In this document: positions 44,225 to 52,799 of the stretch, piece by piece
How the letters are laid out: the number at the start of each line of letters is the position of its first letter
Position numbering within the stretch: position 1 is the first letter of the stretch
NCBI RefSeq assembly: GCF_023017165.1
Contig: NZ_JALKBW010000001.1
Span: forward strand, 682,001-746,000
From: Gordonia alkaliphila
Lineage (GTDB): Bacteria; Actinomycetota; Actinomycetes; Mycobacteriales; Mycobacteriaceae
Reading direction: 5' to 3'
Length of the DNA: 64,000 nucleotides
Position numbers and translations under genes: made by a program
Notes under the pieces: generated by a model
What the model was told of the DNA's origin: nothing
Database searches by the model: none
What the model saw: only the letters and a program-made list of their open reading frames with translations

Positions 44225-44890
44225 GTGGACTTCCGAATCGAAGACATCACCGAAGAAGAGATCGACCGGCGCCTGAGCGTGGTGGAGCCGCTGACCGATT
44301 CCGTGCGGCAGCTGGTCGATGCGGTGATCCGTAGCGAGGTCAGCGACGAGCGGCTCGCGGCGGCCAAGGAGAAGGTCGACGCGATCGTCGCCGACCTGCG
44401 CGAGCAGCAGCGGCCGGGCAGCTTCGGGACGCGGTACACCAAGGAATTCATCGGCATGCCGTGGGGCAATGCCGCGGTCGGGGCTCGCAACGCGGTGGCG
44501 CCGCCGTTGCGCATCCAGCGCTCCCCCGGGCGGGCCGAATGCGAGATGGTGCTCGGCGCCGCGTACGAGGGCCCGGGCGGCTGCGTGCACGGCGGTGTGG
44601 CGGCGCTGATGCTCGACCAGTTGGTCGGCGAGGCCGCCAGCACCGACGGGCTGCCGAGCTTCACCGGCACCCTCACGGTGAAGTACCTGCGACCCACATC
44701 GCTCGGTCCGTTGAGCGCCCGGGCCGAGGTGACCGGCCGCGAAGGTCGGAAGACTTTTGTGCACGCCACGATGTCCGACGCCGACGGCGTGACCGTCGAG
44801 GCCGACGCGATCATGATCTGCCCCAAGGATTTCGTCCTTCCCACCGGCGACGCTCTGCCGCCGCCTGCCGACCGTCGATTGGACCGATGA
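44225..44890 (+). CDS. PaaI-family thioesterase
   Basis: 221 residues. An N-terminal helical part of about 90 residues precedes the hotdog domain: YEGPGGCVHGGVAALMLDQL (active HGG) and LTVKYLRPTSLGPLSARAEV. GTG 44225 is in frame and the stop overlaps the amidohydrolase start. It likely releases CoA from aromatic or branched acyl-CoAs. Confidence 0.8.
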   Translation: MDFRIEDITEEEIDRRLSVVEPLTDSVRQLVDAVIRSEVSDERLAAAKEKVDAIVADLREQQRPGSFGTRYTKEFIGMPWGNAAVGARNAVAPPLRIQRSPGRAECEMVLGAAYEGPGGCVHGGVAALMLDQLVGEAASTDGLPSFTGTLTVKYLRPTSLGPLSARAEVTGREGRKTFVHATMSDADGVTVEADAIMICPKDFVLPTGDALPPPADRRLDR

Positions 44891-45798
44891 TGTGTGACGG
44901 CCACGGTGCGACGACGCCGTTCAGCGAGGCCGAAACGGCCGCCGTGCGTGCGTTCACCGAGCGCCTCGGGCTCGACGGCATGATCGACGTGCACACGCAC
45001 TTCATGCCCAAGCCGGTGCTCGACAAGGTGTGGGCGTACTTCGATTCGGCCGGCCCGCTGCTGGGCCGCGAGTGGCCGATCGCCTACCGCGCGGACGAGG
45101 AACGACGGGTGGCGGCGCTGCGGGCGTTCGGCGTCACGACGTTCTCCTCGATGCTGTACCCGCACAAGGCGGACATGGCGGAATGGCTCAACGGCTGGGG
45201 CGCGGATTTCGGTGCGCGCCATGCGGATTGCCTGCAGACCGCCACGTTCTATCCGGAGCCGACCGCGGCGCGCTATGTGGCCGAGGCGATCGAGAACGGT
45301 GCGGAGGTGTTCAAGTCGCACATTCAGGTGGGCGCCTACTCGCCGCTGGATCCGCTGCTCGACGGCGTGTGGGGCGTGCTGGAGCAGACCCAGGTCCCGG
45401 TGGTGATCCACTGCGGCTCCGGGCCCGCACCCGGCGAGTTCACCGGTCCGGCGCCGATTCGCCAGCTGCTGCAACGCTTTCCGAAGCTGTCGCTGATCGT
45501 CGCGCACATGGGCACCCCGGAGTACGAGGAGTTCCTGGCGCTGGCCGAGGAGCACGACGAGGTGCGGCTGGACACCACGATGAGCTTCACCGACTTCTCC
45601 GAGGAAGACGCTCCGTACCCGCCGGAGCTCCTCCCCCGGGTCGCCGCGCTGCAGGAGAAGATCCTGTTCGGTTCGGACTTCCCCAACATCCCCTACGGCT
45701 ACGTCCACGCGCTGCAGGCGTGCGAGCGTCTGGGACTCGGCGACGACTGGATGCGTTCGGTGCTGCACCACAACGCGGCGGCGCTGTTCGGGCGCTGA
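44887..45798 (+). CDS. Amidohydrolase (ACMSD-like family)
   Basis: 303 residues, a metal-dependent TIM-barrel hydrolase. IDVHTHFMP near residue 32 carries the HxH metal pair; VVIHCGSG near 178, LIVAHMGTPEY near 208 and LFGSDFPNIPYG near 262 complete the site. This amidohydrolase_2 group decarboxylates or hydrolyses aromatic and cyclic acids. ATG 44887 overlaps the thioesterase stop (ATGA), so the pair is coupled. Confidence 0.85.
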   Translation: MMCDGHGATTPFSEAETAAVRAFTERLGLDGMIDVHTHFMPKPVLDKVWAYFDSAGPLLGREWPIAYRADEERRVAALRAFGVTTFSSMLYPHKADMAEWLNGWGADFGARHADCLQTATFYPEPTAARYVAEAIENGAEVFKSHIQVGAYSPLDPLLDGVWGVLEQTQVPVVIHCGSGPAPGEFTGPAPIRQLLQRFPKLSLIVAHMGTPEYEEFLALAEEHDEVRLDTTMSFTDFSEEDAPYPPELLPRVAALQEKILFGSDFPNIPYGYVHALQACERLGLGDDWMRSVLHHNAAALFGR

Positions 45799-45857
45799 CC
45801 GGCCCGAAACACCCGATTCACCGGCAGTGACCCAGCACACCTCCTAGATTCGGTGAC

Positions 45858-47429
45858 ATGGCCGAGACTGTGACCGGACTGCTGACCGAACGCGCCGACG
45901 ACGACGGCACCGCGATCGCCTCCGATCAGGGCACGTGGACCTGGCGCGAGTACGTGGCCGACGCCCGCCGGACCGCCGCCGCGGTGCTGAGCGCGACCGA
46001 TTCCGGCCGCCCCGTGCACGTGGGCGTGCTCCTCGGAAACTCGCCGCAGATGCTGATCGCGCTGGCCGCCGGCGCCCTCGGCGGCTATGTGACGGTGGGT
46101 GTCAACGACACCCGGCGCGGCGCCGAGCTGCTCGCCGATCTGCGGCGCGCGGACTGCCAGGTACTGCTGGTCGATGCTGCCCACCGACCACTGCTCGACG
46201 GCCTCGACCTGTCCGGGATCACGGTGCTCGACGTCTCCGAACCGGAGTGGCAGCAACGGCTGGACACCGCCGGAGACCTTGTGCCGCACGCGGTTCCGGG
46301 GCCGATGGACCCGTTCATGCTGATCTTCACCTCGGGCACCAGCGGCGAGCCGAAGCCGGTTCGGTTCGCGCACATGATGATTCCGTTCGCGGGGCCGCCG
46401 CTGGTGGAGAAGTTCGGCGTCACCGAGCGCGACGTCTGCTACCTGTCGATGCCGCTGTTCCATTCGGCCGCATTGCTCGGCGGCTACTGCGTGGCGTTGG
46501 CGAGCGGGGCGGCGATGGTGCCGACGCCGTTCTCGGCGTCGACCTTCGTCGACGACGTCCGACGGTACGGCGTGACCTACATGAACTACGTCGGCAAACC
46601 GCTCGCCTACATTCTCGCGACCCCCGAACGGCCCGACGACGCGGACACCACGCTGCGCGCCGCGTTCGGCAACGAGGCCACCGATCGGGACATCGACGAG
46701 TTCGCCCGACGCTTCGACTGCGCGGTCTGGGACGCCTTCGGCTCCACCGAGCTGGCCATCATCATCACGCGCGAGCCCGGGACGCCGCCCGGCTCCATCG
46801 GCAAGGGCTTCCCCGGGGTGGCCGTGTACCACCCGGAGTCCGGCGTCGAATGCCCGCGCGCGGTGTTCGACGAGCACGGCGCGCTGACCAACGCCGAAGC
46901 AGCCACCGGCGAACTGGTGAACACCCACGGCGGCGGCCTGTTCACCGGTTACTACAACAACGACGCCGCGACCAGCGAGCGGCTCCGCGACGGCATGTAC
47001 TGGTCTGGCGACCTCGCCTACGTGGACGAGAACGACTGGATCTACCTGGCCGGCCGCTCCGGCGACTGGATGCGCGTGGACGGGGAGAACCTCGCCGCCG
47101 GACCCATCGAACGCGTGCTGCAGCGGCTGCCCGCGCTCAACCGGGTCGCGGTGTACGCGGTGCCCGACGAGGTGGTCGGCGACGCGGTGATGGCGGCCGT
47201 CGTCCTCAACGACGACGCCTCGCTCACCCCCGACGAGCTCACCGAATTCCTTGCCGCGCAACCGGATCTGTCGCCGAAGGCGTGGCCCACGCATGTGCGG
47301 ATCGCCGACGATCTGCCGACCACCGCGACCAACAAGATCCTCAAGCGGACGCTGAAGGAGCAGGGCCTGACCACCGACGATCAGCTGTGGAGCCGGCCCG
47401 CCCGCTCCACGTCGTACGCCGCGGTCTGA
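45858..47429 (+). CDS. Acyl-CoA synthetase, FadD17-like
   Basis: 523 residues of the ANL superfamily. LIFTSGTSGEPKPVRFAH is the ATP-binding P loop; YWSGDLAYVDENDWIYLAGR the core hinge; TTATNKILKRTLKEQ carries the C-terminal catalytic lysine. General architecture and NEATDRDIDEFARRF recall mycobacterial FadD17, a steroid-side-chain CoA ligase, but this is from memory. It activates a carboxylic acid for the pathways around it. Confidence 0.85.
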   Translation: MAETVTGLLTERADDDGTAIASDQGTWTWREYVADARRTAAAVLSATDSGRPVHVGVLLGNSPQMLIALAAGALGGYVTVGVNDTRRGAELLADLRRADCQVLLVDAAHRPLLDGLDLSGITVLDVSEPEWQQRLDTAGDLVPHAVPGPMDPFMLIFTSGTSGEPKPVRFAHMMIPFAGPPLVEKFGVTERDVCYLSMPLFHSAALLGGYCVALASGAAMVPTPFSASTFVDDVRRYGVTYMNYVGKPLAYILATPERPDDADTTLRAAFGNEATDRDIDEFARRFDCAVWDAFGSTELAIIITREPGTPPGSIGKGFPGVAVYHPESGVECPRAVFDEHGALTNAEAATGELVNTHGGGLFTGYYNNDAATSERLRDGMYWSGDLAYVDENDWIYLAGRSGDWMRVDGENLAAGPIERVLQRLPALNRVAVYAVPDEVVGDAVMAAVVLNDDASLTPDELTEFLAAQPDLSPKAWPTHVRIADDLPTTATNKILKRTLKEQGLTTDDQLWSRPARSTSYAAV

Positions 47430-47439
47430 GGGCTGCTCC

Positions 47440-48435
47440 GTGCACCTGGTGATCGGCGGGAACGGGTTCCTCGGCTCGCACCTGGTGCGCCGCCTGCTCG
47501 ACGACGGGCAGCAGGTCCGCGTCCTGACTCGCGCCTCCAGCGACCTTCGCACGCTGGGCGGACTGGACGTGGAGCATGTCACCGGCGACCTGTTCGACGC
47601 CGAGGCCGTCGATGCCGCAATGGACGGATGTTCGGTGGTCTACCACTGCGCGGTGGATACGCGGGCCTGGCTGACCGACCCCGCGCCGCTGTACCGGACC
47701 AACGTCGAGGCGCTGCGCTCGGTGCTCGACGTCGCCGCCCGCCGCGACCTGGAGCGGTTCGTGTTCACCAGCACCCTGGCGACCATCGGGCGCGGCGACC
47801 GCCGGTCCGCGGTGGACGAAACGCAGGCCTTCGACTGGCCTGAGTCCGCACCGCACTATGTGCGCGCCCGGGTGGCCGGCGAGCAGGTGGCGCTGAGCTA
47901 CGCCGCCGACGGCCGGGTGCCGGTGACCGCGATGTGCGTGGCCAACACCTACGGCGCCGGTGACTGGGCCCCGACCCCGCACGGCGCGTTCGTCGCCGCC
48001 GCGGCACTGGGCAAGTTGCCGTTCACCGTCCGCGGCATGCGCACCGAGTCGGTCGGGATCGACGACGCCGCGGCCGCCCTGGCGCTGGCCGCCGAGCGCG
48101 GTCGGGTCGGCGAGCGCTACATCGTCGCCGAGCGCTACCTGGACCTGGGCCAGGTGGTGGCCGCGGCGGCGTCCGCCGTCGACCGTGATCCGCCGCGCCT
48201 GGTGCTGCACAAGCCCACGCTGTACCTCGCGGGCGCGGCCGGGTCCGCGTTCGCCGCGGCGACCGGCAGGCCGCAGAAGCTCAGCCTGGACTCGGTGCGC
48301 CTCATGCACGCCTTTCCCCCGATGAGCCACGCCAAGGCCGAGCGCGAGCTGGGCTGGCAGCCGCGCCCGGTGCTCGATGCGATCGCCGACGGCGCCCGCT
48401 TCTGGCGCGACCTGGCCGCCTCTCGCCGCCGCTGA
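47440..48435 (+). CDS. NAD-dependent epimerase / 3-beta-HSD-like SDR
   Basis: 331 residues, extended SDR. VIGGNGFLGSHLVRRLL is the NAD motif and TSTLATIG the Ser-containing strand. The usual catalytic YxxxK reads YVRARVAG, with Arg in place of Lys, which weakens the case for normal dehydrogenase activity. It starts at GTG 47440, 10 nt after the ligase stop. Sterol-type substrates are plausible but not shown. Confidence 0.78.
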   Translation: MHLVIGGNGFLGSHLVRRLLDDGQQVRVLTRASSDLRTLGGLDVEHVTGDLFDAEAVDAAMDGCSVVYHCAVDTRAWLTDPAPLYRTNVEALRSVLDVAARRDLERFVFTSTLATIGRGDRRSAVDETQAFDWPESAPHYVRARVAGEQVALSYAADGRVPVTAMCVANTYGAGDWAPTPHGAFVAAAALGKLPFTVRGMRTESVGIDDAAAALALAAERGRVGERYIVAERYLDLGQVVAAAASAVDRDPPRLVLHKPTLYLAGAAGSAFAAATGRPQKLSLDSVRLMHAFPPMSHAKAERELGWQPRPVLDAIADGARFWRDLAASRRR

Positions 48436-48463
48436 CACCGTCGGCATCCCGCGAGACGAGTCC

Positions 48464-48553
48464 GCTCCCGCGAGAGGTCTCGGTTACCGCGGGCCTTCCA
48501 GTGACCCGCGGGAACGGAAGCCTTTCGCGGGAGCGGAGAGCTCTCGCGGGAGC
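48464..48553. repeat. Cluster of CCCGCGAG-type inverted repeats
   Basis: GCTCCCGCGAGAG (48464-48476) is perfectly complementary to CTCTCGCGGGAGC (48541-48553); inside lies CCGCGGG/CCCGCGG (48487-48511), and more partial copies of the same 8-mer occur at 48447 and 48525. It fills the 134-nt gap between convergent genes. Nested stems could terminate both transcripts, but the repeated motif is more than a simple terminator needs. Confidence 0.65.
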
Positions 48554-48569
48554 GAACCCGGAGCGGCGG

Positions 48570-49832
48570 TCAGATGGGGGTGATGGGGATGGAGGGGCCG
48601 CGGTCGGTGAAGCGGAAGTCGGCGCCGGAGGAGAAGCGGGTGATGGCCACCTCCCCGGATTCGGGCAGTTCCTGATCGCCGCGGGTGAAGCGGACCTGGA
48701 GGCCGTCGTCGGCCGCGGTGGCGGAGACCACCAGGAACGGGTCGAGGGCGGTGGCCATGGCCTGCAGCGGTGCGAGATAGTCGACGGTGAGCAGCGCCAG
48801 CCAGCCGCCGTCGGTCATCGCGGGCGAGTCGGCGGGCAGGTGGACCACGACGTCGTCGCCGTCGACCCGCACCTCGACACCGGTGTACTGCGCCGGCCCG
48901 AGGATGGGATGCAGCGACAGCACCTGCGCCACCGAGTCCGCGTCGCGCCCCAGGCCCAACGCCCGCTGCAGCCGCTCGGCGGTGAGGCCACTGATGCCGG
49001 TGAGCTGCTTGCCGAAGATCTCCCGGACCTGCTCCTCGCTCTCCGCGCGACGTCGCACGCTGAGCTGGAAGCCGAGCGCCAGCAGCTGGTGCTGCAGCGC
49101 GACCTCCTCGGCGATGCGCACCAGGGCGCTGGTGGAGAACTCACGGAACTGGAGGTCGTGCACCAGCGGGCCGCGGTAGTCGGTCATGCCGTCGGCGTCG
49201 GCGGGATCGATCGGGCTCAGCTCCACGCTCGCCGCGCGGGTGGTGAACACGTGCTCGGCATCGGGCGGGAGCGGCAGCTCGGCCCGCTCCGGATCGATGG
49301 TGACGGTCCACGCGCAGTGCGGGGTCCGGTCGGTCGGCACCCGCGGGGGCCGATGGATCGGCCGGATCCGCGCGCGCCGATTGGTGGCGATCGCGGTGGC
49401 GTCGAAGGTGGGATCCTCGATGTCGTGACACATGGCGGTGACGTACTCGTCGCCGAGCGGTTCCACATCCATCAGCGCGCCGCAGTGGTCGAGCACGAAG
49501 GCGCCGTGGTCGTGGTCGGTCACCTCGTAGCGGAAGTCCATGAACTGCGGCGGCGCACCGATGTCGAGCTGGATGGCCTTGAACATGTCCTCGACGCCGT
49601 CGCCGTCGATGCCGAGCGCGGCCCGCATCCGGTTGGTGTACACCGGGCTCGACGCCATCCACTCCTCGATGGCGACGGCGGTCATGGTCTCGCGACCGAA
49701 CGCGCTGATCAGGTGGGCCATTCCGCTGCGGTCGATCAACTGTCCGGACAGCAGCAGCTCCGGCACCAACGTGGCGAGCTGCGTCTGGTCGAGGACGGCG
49801 TAGCCGTCGCGGCGCGTGGTGCGCTCGGTCAT
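48570..49832 (-). CDS. Hypothetical protein beside the CYP51 locus
   Basis: 420 residues, no family recognised. Visible features: no signal peptide or membrane helix; acidic composition; histidine/aspartate-rich stretches (EVTDHDHGAFVLDHCGAL near residue 105 and TAMCHDIEDPTFDAT near 135) that could bind metal. The C-terminal half has regular beta-strand-like pattern (VEVRVDGDDVVVHLP). It starts 5 nt after the stop of the next upstream gene, so it is the last gene of the CYP51 operon. Function unknown. Confidence 0.7.
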   Translation of the reverse strand: MTERTTRRDGYAVLDQTQLATLVPELLLSGQLIDRSGMAHLISAFGRETMTAVAIEEWMASSPVYTNRMRAALGIDGDGVEDMFKAIQLDIGAPPQFMDFRYEVTDHDHGAFVLDHCGALMDVEPLGDEYVTAMCHDIEDPTFDATAIATNRRARIRPIHRPPRVPTDRTPHCAWTVTIDPERAELPLPPDAEHVFTTRAASVELSPIDPADADGMTDYRGPLVHDLQFREFSTSALVRIAEEVALQHQLLALGFQLSVRRRAESEEQVREIFGKQLTGISGLTAERLQRALGLGRDADSVAQVLSLHPILGPAQYTGVEVRVDGDDVVVHLPADSPAMTDGGWLALLTVDYLAPLQAMATALDPFLVVSATAADDGLQVRFTRGDQELPESGEVAITRFSSGADFRFTDRGPSIPITPI

Positions 49833-49837
49833 GCCGG

Positions 49838-50395
49838 TCACCAGAGTGCGACCGGCGCCTGGCCGATCGGGTACCAGCCGGGCAGGTTCCCCGGAGCGGC
49901 CTTCTCGATGCGCGCCAGCATGCCGTCGCTCATCTTCTTGTCCTTCATCAGCTCGATGAACAGTGCGCTGACGTTGCCGTAGTCGAAGAAGTCGCGCTGC
50001 CAGGAGAACTGGAAGTTCCCGGCGTACTTGAACCAGCTGCCCTGAATGCCGTTGAGCGCGTAGTGCGATCCGTCTTCGCGGGTGGCCTCGTAAACCTGCT
50101 TCCACAGGCCGAGCATGTCGCCGGTCTTCTCGTCGATCACCCACGCCTGGTACGGGTAGGTCCAGCCTTCGAGGCCCTCCATCTCCTGCCCGAGGGCCAG
50201 GTCGCGGATCTCGTCGCGGCCGACGGCCATGAAGTCCTTGTGCGGTCCGTAGTTCCAGCCGTAGGTGGCGTCCTCGGTGTAGAACTCGGACAGCGGGCGC
50301 CAGTCGCCCGCGCGCTCGGCCTCGTCGTTGGCCGTGAGCCAGCGCTCCACCATCTCGTCGAGCTCAGCGCGATCGAAAGGTCCGTGGTCAGTCAC
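49838..50395 (-). CDS. NTF2/SnoaL-like protein of the CYP51 operon
   Basis: 185 residues. MVERWLTANDEAERAGDWRP followed by LSEFYTEDATYGWNYGP is the cone-shaped NTF2/SnoaL-like start; aromatic-rich strands (GSWFKYAGNFQFSWQRDFFD) follow. Such folds act as cyclases or isomerases on polyketides and steroids, or only bind ligands. Its place next to the ferredoxin matches a conserved hypothetical of similar size in the M. tuberculosis CYP51 region. Confidence 0.75.
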   Translation of the reverse strand: MTDHGPFDRAELDEMVERWLTANDEAERAGDWRPLSEFYTEDATYGWNYGPHKDFMAVGRDEIRDLALGQEMEGLEGWTYPYQAWVIDEKTGDMLGLWKQVYEATREDGSHYALNGIQGSWFKYAGNFQFSWQRDFFDYGNVSALFIELMKDKKMSDGMLARIEKAAPGNLPGWYPIGQAPVALW

Positions 50396-50455
50396 ACTTG
50401 TCTCCAGTCTTGAGGTGTTCAGGTCTTAGGGGTGTTCGGGGCTCGGTCTTCGGGG

Positions 50456-50647
50456 TCAGTCTTCGACGATCCGCAGTGCCTGCGTGGGGCAGTACTGCAC
50501 CGCGGCGGTCACTGCGGCGCGCTGCGATTCGTCGGGGTTCGGGTTGAGGATCTCCACGTGATCGCGGTGCGCGGCAAAGACATCCGGCGCTTCCATCTCG
50601 CACATCCCGTGTCCCTGGCAGAGGTCCAGATCCACTTCGACGCGCAT
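50456..50647 (-). CDS. [3Fe-4S]-type ferredoxin partner of CYP51
   Basis: 63 residues. CQGHGMCEMEAPDVF and the C-terminal YCPTQAL give the Cys-x2-His-x2-Cys...Cys-Pro pattern of mycobacterial P450 ferredoxins, with His in place of the fourth cluster ligand. ATG 50647 shares a base with the CYP51 stop (TGATG), so the two are made together. It passes electrons to CYP51 and perhaps to the other P450s. Confidence 0.92.
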   Translation of the reverse strand: MRVEVDLDLCQGHGMCEMEAPDVFAAHRDHVEILNPNPDESQRAAVTAAVQYCPTQALRIVED

Positions 50648-52014
50648 CAGACGCTCCGGCGGCGGTACCGCACGTTGCACGGCTTGGCCAGCTGGACCAC
50701 CATCTTGGAGTGGTCGTTGCGGTACGAGTCGGCCGGCTGCGCCAGCTCGAACTCGTAGTTCTGCAGCAGCACCGAGAAGATCGCCTTCAACTGCATCATG
50801 GCGAATTGCGCACCGACGCAACGGTGTCGGCCAGCCCCGAACGGGATCCACGTCCACCGGTTGGCCAGATCCTCTTGGCGCGGAACCAGATTGCGGTCCG
50901 GGTCGAAGGCGTCGGGGTTCGGGAAGTCCTGCGGCAGACGGTTGGAGACGGCAGGCGAGACCGCGATGGTCTGCCCTGCGCGCACCTGATGTCCCTCGAT
51001 CACGAAGTCTTCCTGCACCACCCGCATGAGCACGATGAGCGGCGGGTGCAGGCGCAGCGTCTCCTTCAGCGCCGCTTCGAGCTTCGGGATCTGGCGCATG
51101 GCGGCGAAGGAGTATTCCGCGCGCCCTTCGCCCTTGTCCTCGTAGATGTCGTCGAGCTCGGCGACCACCTGATCGAGGTAGTCGGGGTTGCGCAGCAGTT
51201 CCAGCAGCGTCCACGCCGCGGTGCCGGAGGTGGTGTGGTGACCGGCGAACATCATCGAGATGAAGATGCCGGTGACGGTGTCCGGGCTGAACATCAGCGT
51301 GCCGTCCTCGTTGCGGACCGACACCAGGACGTCCATCAGGTCGCGGTCGTCCTTGTCGGCCGGCGGGTTCGCGATCCGCCCTTCCATCACGCCGCTGATG
51401 AACTCCACCAGCTCCGCGCGGGCCGCGTCCCGACGGCGGAAGCTCTCGATGTCCGCGTGAGCATCCACGTAGGCCATCGGGTCGGTGCCCTTCTCCAGAT
51501 CGTGGTAGAGATCGGCGATGTGGGCGTTGAGTTCCTCGCGGAACTTGCGTCCGATCAGGCACGACGACGACGTGTACAGCGTCAGCTCGCCGAAGAACTC
51601 CAGCAGGTCGATCTCGCCTTCGTCGCCCCAGTCGGCGATCATCCGCTCCACCTCGGCGGGGATGGTGACCGCGTGCTGCTTCATGTGCGGGCCCTTGAGG
51701 GCCTGGTTGTGCAGCATCTCGCTGCGCCGCTCCGGGCTGGTGTCGAAGACGACGCCCTCCCCGAAGACCGGCGTCATGAACGGATACGCGGCCGCCTGAT
51801 CGAGGAGCTCGTCGGGCGCGCGGAAGAACTCCTCGTTCGCCGCGGCCCCGGAGACCAGCACGATCTCGCGGTCGGCGAGCTGGAACATGCCGATGTCGCC
51901 GCACTCCTCGCGGACCCGCCAGAACAGCGCGATCGGATCGGTGGCCAACTCGGTCAAATGCCCGTGGGACTCCTCGCCGCCGGAAACGCGACGCGGGGTG
52001 AGCAGCGTGGTCAT
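50647..52014 (-). CDS. cyp51: Cytochrome P450 CYP51, sterol 14-alpha-demethylase family
   Basis: 455 residues. RVSGGEESHGHLTEL, AYPFMTPVFGEGVVFD and ALKGPHMKQHAVTI match bacterial CYP51. FISMMFAGHHTTSGTA is the I helix, KETLRLHPPLIVLMR the ExxR region, and WTWIPFGAGRHRCVGAQFA the heme loop (Cys near residue 395). It removes the 14-alpha-methyl group of sterols in vitro; the native substrate in actinobacteria is unclear. ATG 52014 overlaps the SDR stop. Confidence 0.96.
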   Translation of the reverse strand: MTTLLTPRRVSGGEESHGHLTELATDPIALFWRVREECGDIGMFQLADREIVLVSGAAANEEFFRAPDELLDQAAAYPFMTPVFGEGVVFDTSPERRSEMLHNQALKGPHMKQHAVTIPAEVERMIADWGDEGEIDLLEFFGELTLYTSSSCLIGRKFREELNAHIADLYHDLEKGTDPMAYVDAHADIESFRRRDAARAELVEFISGVMEGRIANPPADKDDRDLMDVLVSVRNEDGTLMFSPDTVTGIFISMMFAGHHTTSGTAAWTLLELLRNPDYLDQVVAELDDIYEDKGEGRAEYSFAAMRQIPKLEAALKETLRLHPPLIVLMRVVQEDFVIEGHQVRAGQTIAVSPAVSNRLPQDFPNPDAFDPDRNLVPRQEDLANRWTWIPFGAGRHRCVGAQFAMMQLKAIFSVLLQNYEFELAQPADSYRNDHSKMVVQLAKPCNVRYRRRSV

Positions 52015-52799
52015 CAGTGGTTTCCCTTCTTGGCGATGGCGCCTTCGGCTTCGATCTCCAGTTCGCGCAGGTGCGCGCCGCGCGGCATGGTGACCATCGC
52101 GTGAATGCCCTGCGCCAGGTGCTCGGGACTCAGGAAGTTCCCGTGCCGGGCCAGCCCGAACTTGATCCAGTCGTTGAGCATGTCCTCGGTCTGTTTCTGG
52201 TCGAGGTTCATGCCCATCCCGGTCAGCGTCTGCCCGGGCCGGACCACGCCGACGCGCACGCCGGTGCCCTCGAGCTCCATGCCGATGGTGGCGACCAGAC
52301 CGTCGATGCCCGACTTGGCGGCGACGTACGCGGCCGACCACGGACGGGGCCGCTTGGCGACGTCGGACCCGATGAAGACGACGTCGCCGCGACCGCGTTC
52401 GATCATCGGCCCGATGGTCGCGCGGTAGATGCGGAAGGCCCCGTTGAGGTGGATGTCGATCTGCGCGGCGAACTCGTCGGGGGTGATCTGGTGGGTCAGG
52501 CCGATCGCCAGGTCGCCGGCACCGGCGACGACGATCTCCAGTCCGCCGAGCGCCTCGCTGGCACGGGCCACCGCGTCGACCACCGACGCGTCGTCGGTCA
52601 CGTCCATGCGGACCGCGACCGCTTCGCCGCCGGCCGCGCGGATCTTGTCGGCGAGTTCTTCGAGGACGTCGAGGCGACGCGCGGCCAAGGCGACGGGGTA
52701 GCCGGCGGCGGCGAACCATTCGGCGGTGGCGGCACCGATGCCCGACGACGCTCCGGCCACCAGGACGGGACGACGCTCCGGATGCGGAATCAGCGCCAT
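52014..52799 (-). CDS. SDR oxidoreductase of the CYP51 operon
   Basis: 261 residues. VLVAGASSGIGAATAEWF at the N-terminus, then VVAGAGDLAIGLT in place of NNAG, and the catalytic AAYVAAKSGID. It lies between the two P450 genes with one-base overlaps on both sides, as in the mycobacterial CYP51 region (recalled as Rv0765c). It probably oxidises a P450-generated alcohol. Confidence 0.87.
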   Translation of the reverse strand: MALIPHPERRPVLVAGASSGIGAATAEWFAAAGYPVALAARRLDVLEELADKIRAAGGEAVAVRMDVTDDASVVDAVARASEALGGLEIVVAGAGDLAIGLTHQITPDEFAAQIDIHLNGAFRIYRATIGPMIERGRGDVVFIGSDVAKRPRPWSAAYVAAKSGIDGLVATIGMELEGTGVRVGVVRPGQTLTGMGMNLDQKQTEDMLNDWIKFGLARHGNFLSPEHLAQGIHAMVTMPRGAHLRELEIEAEGAIAKKGNH

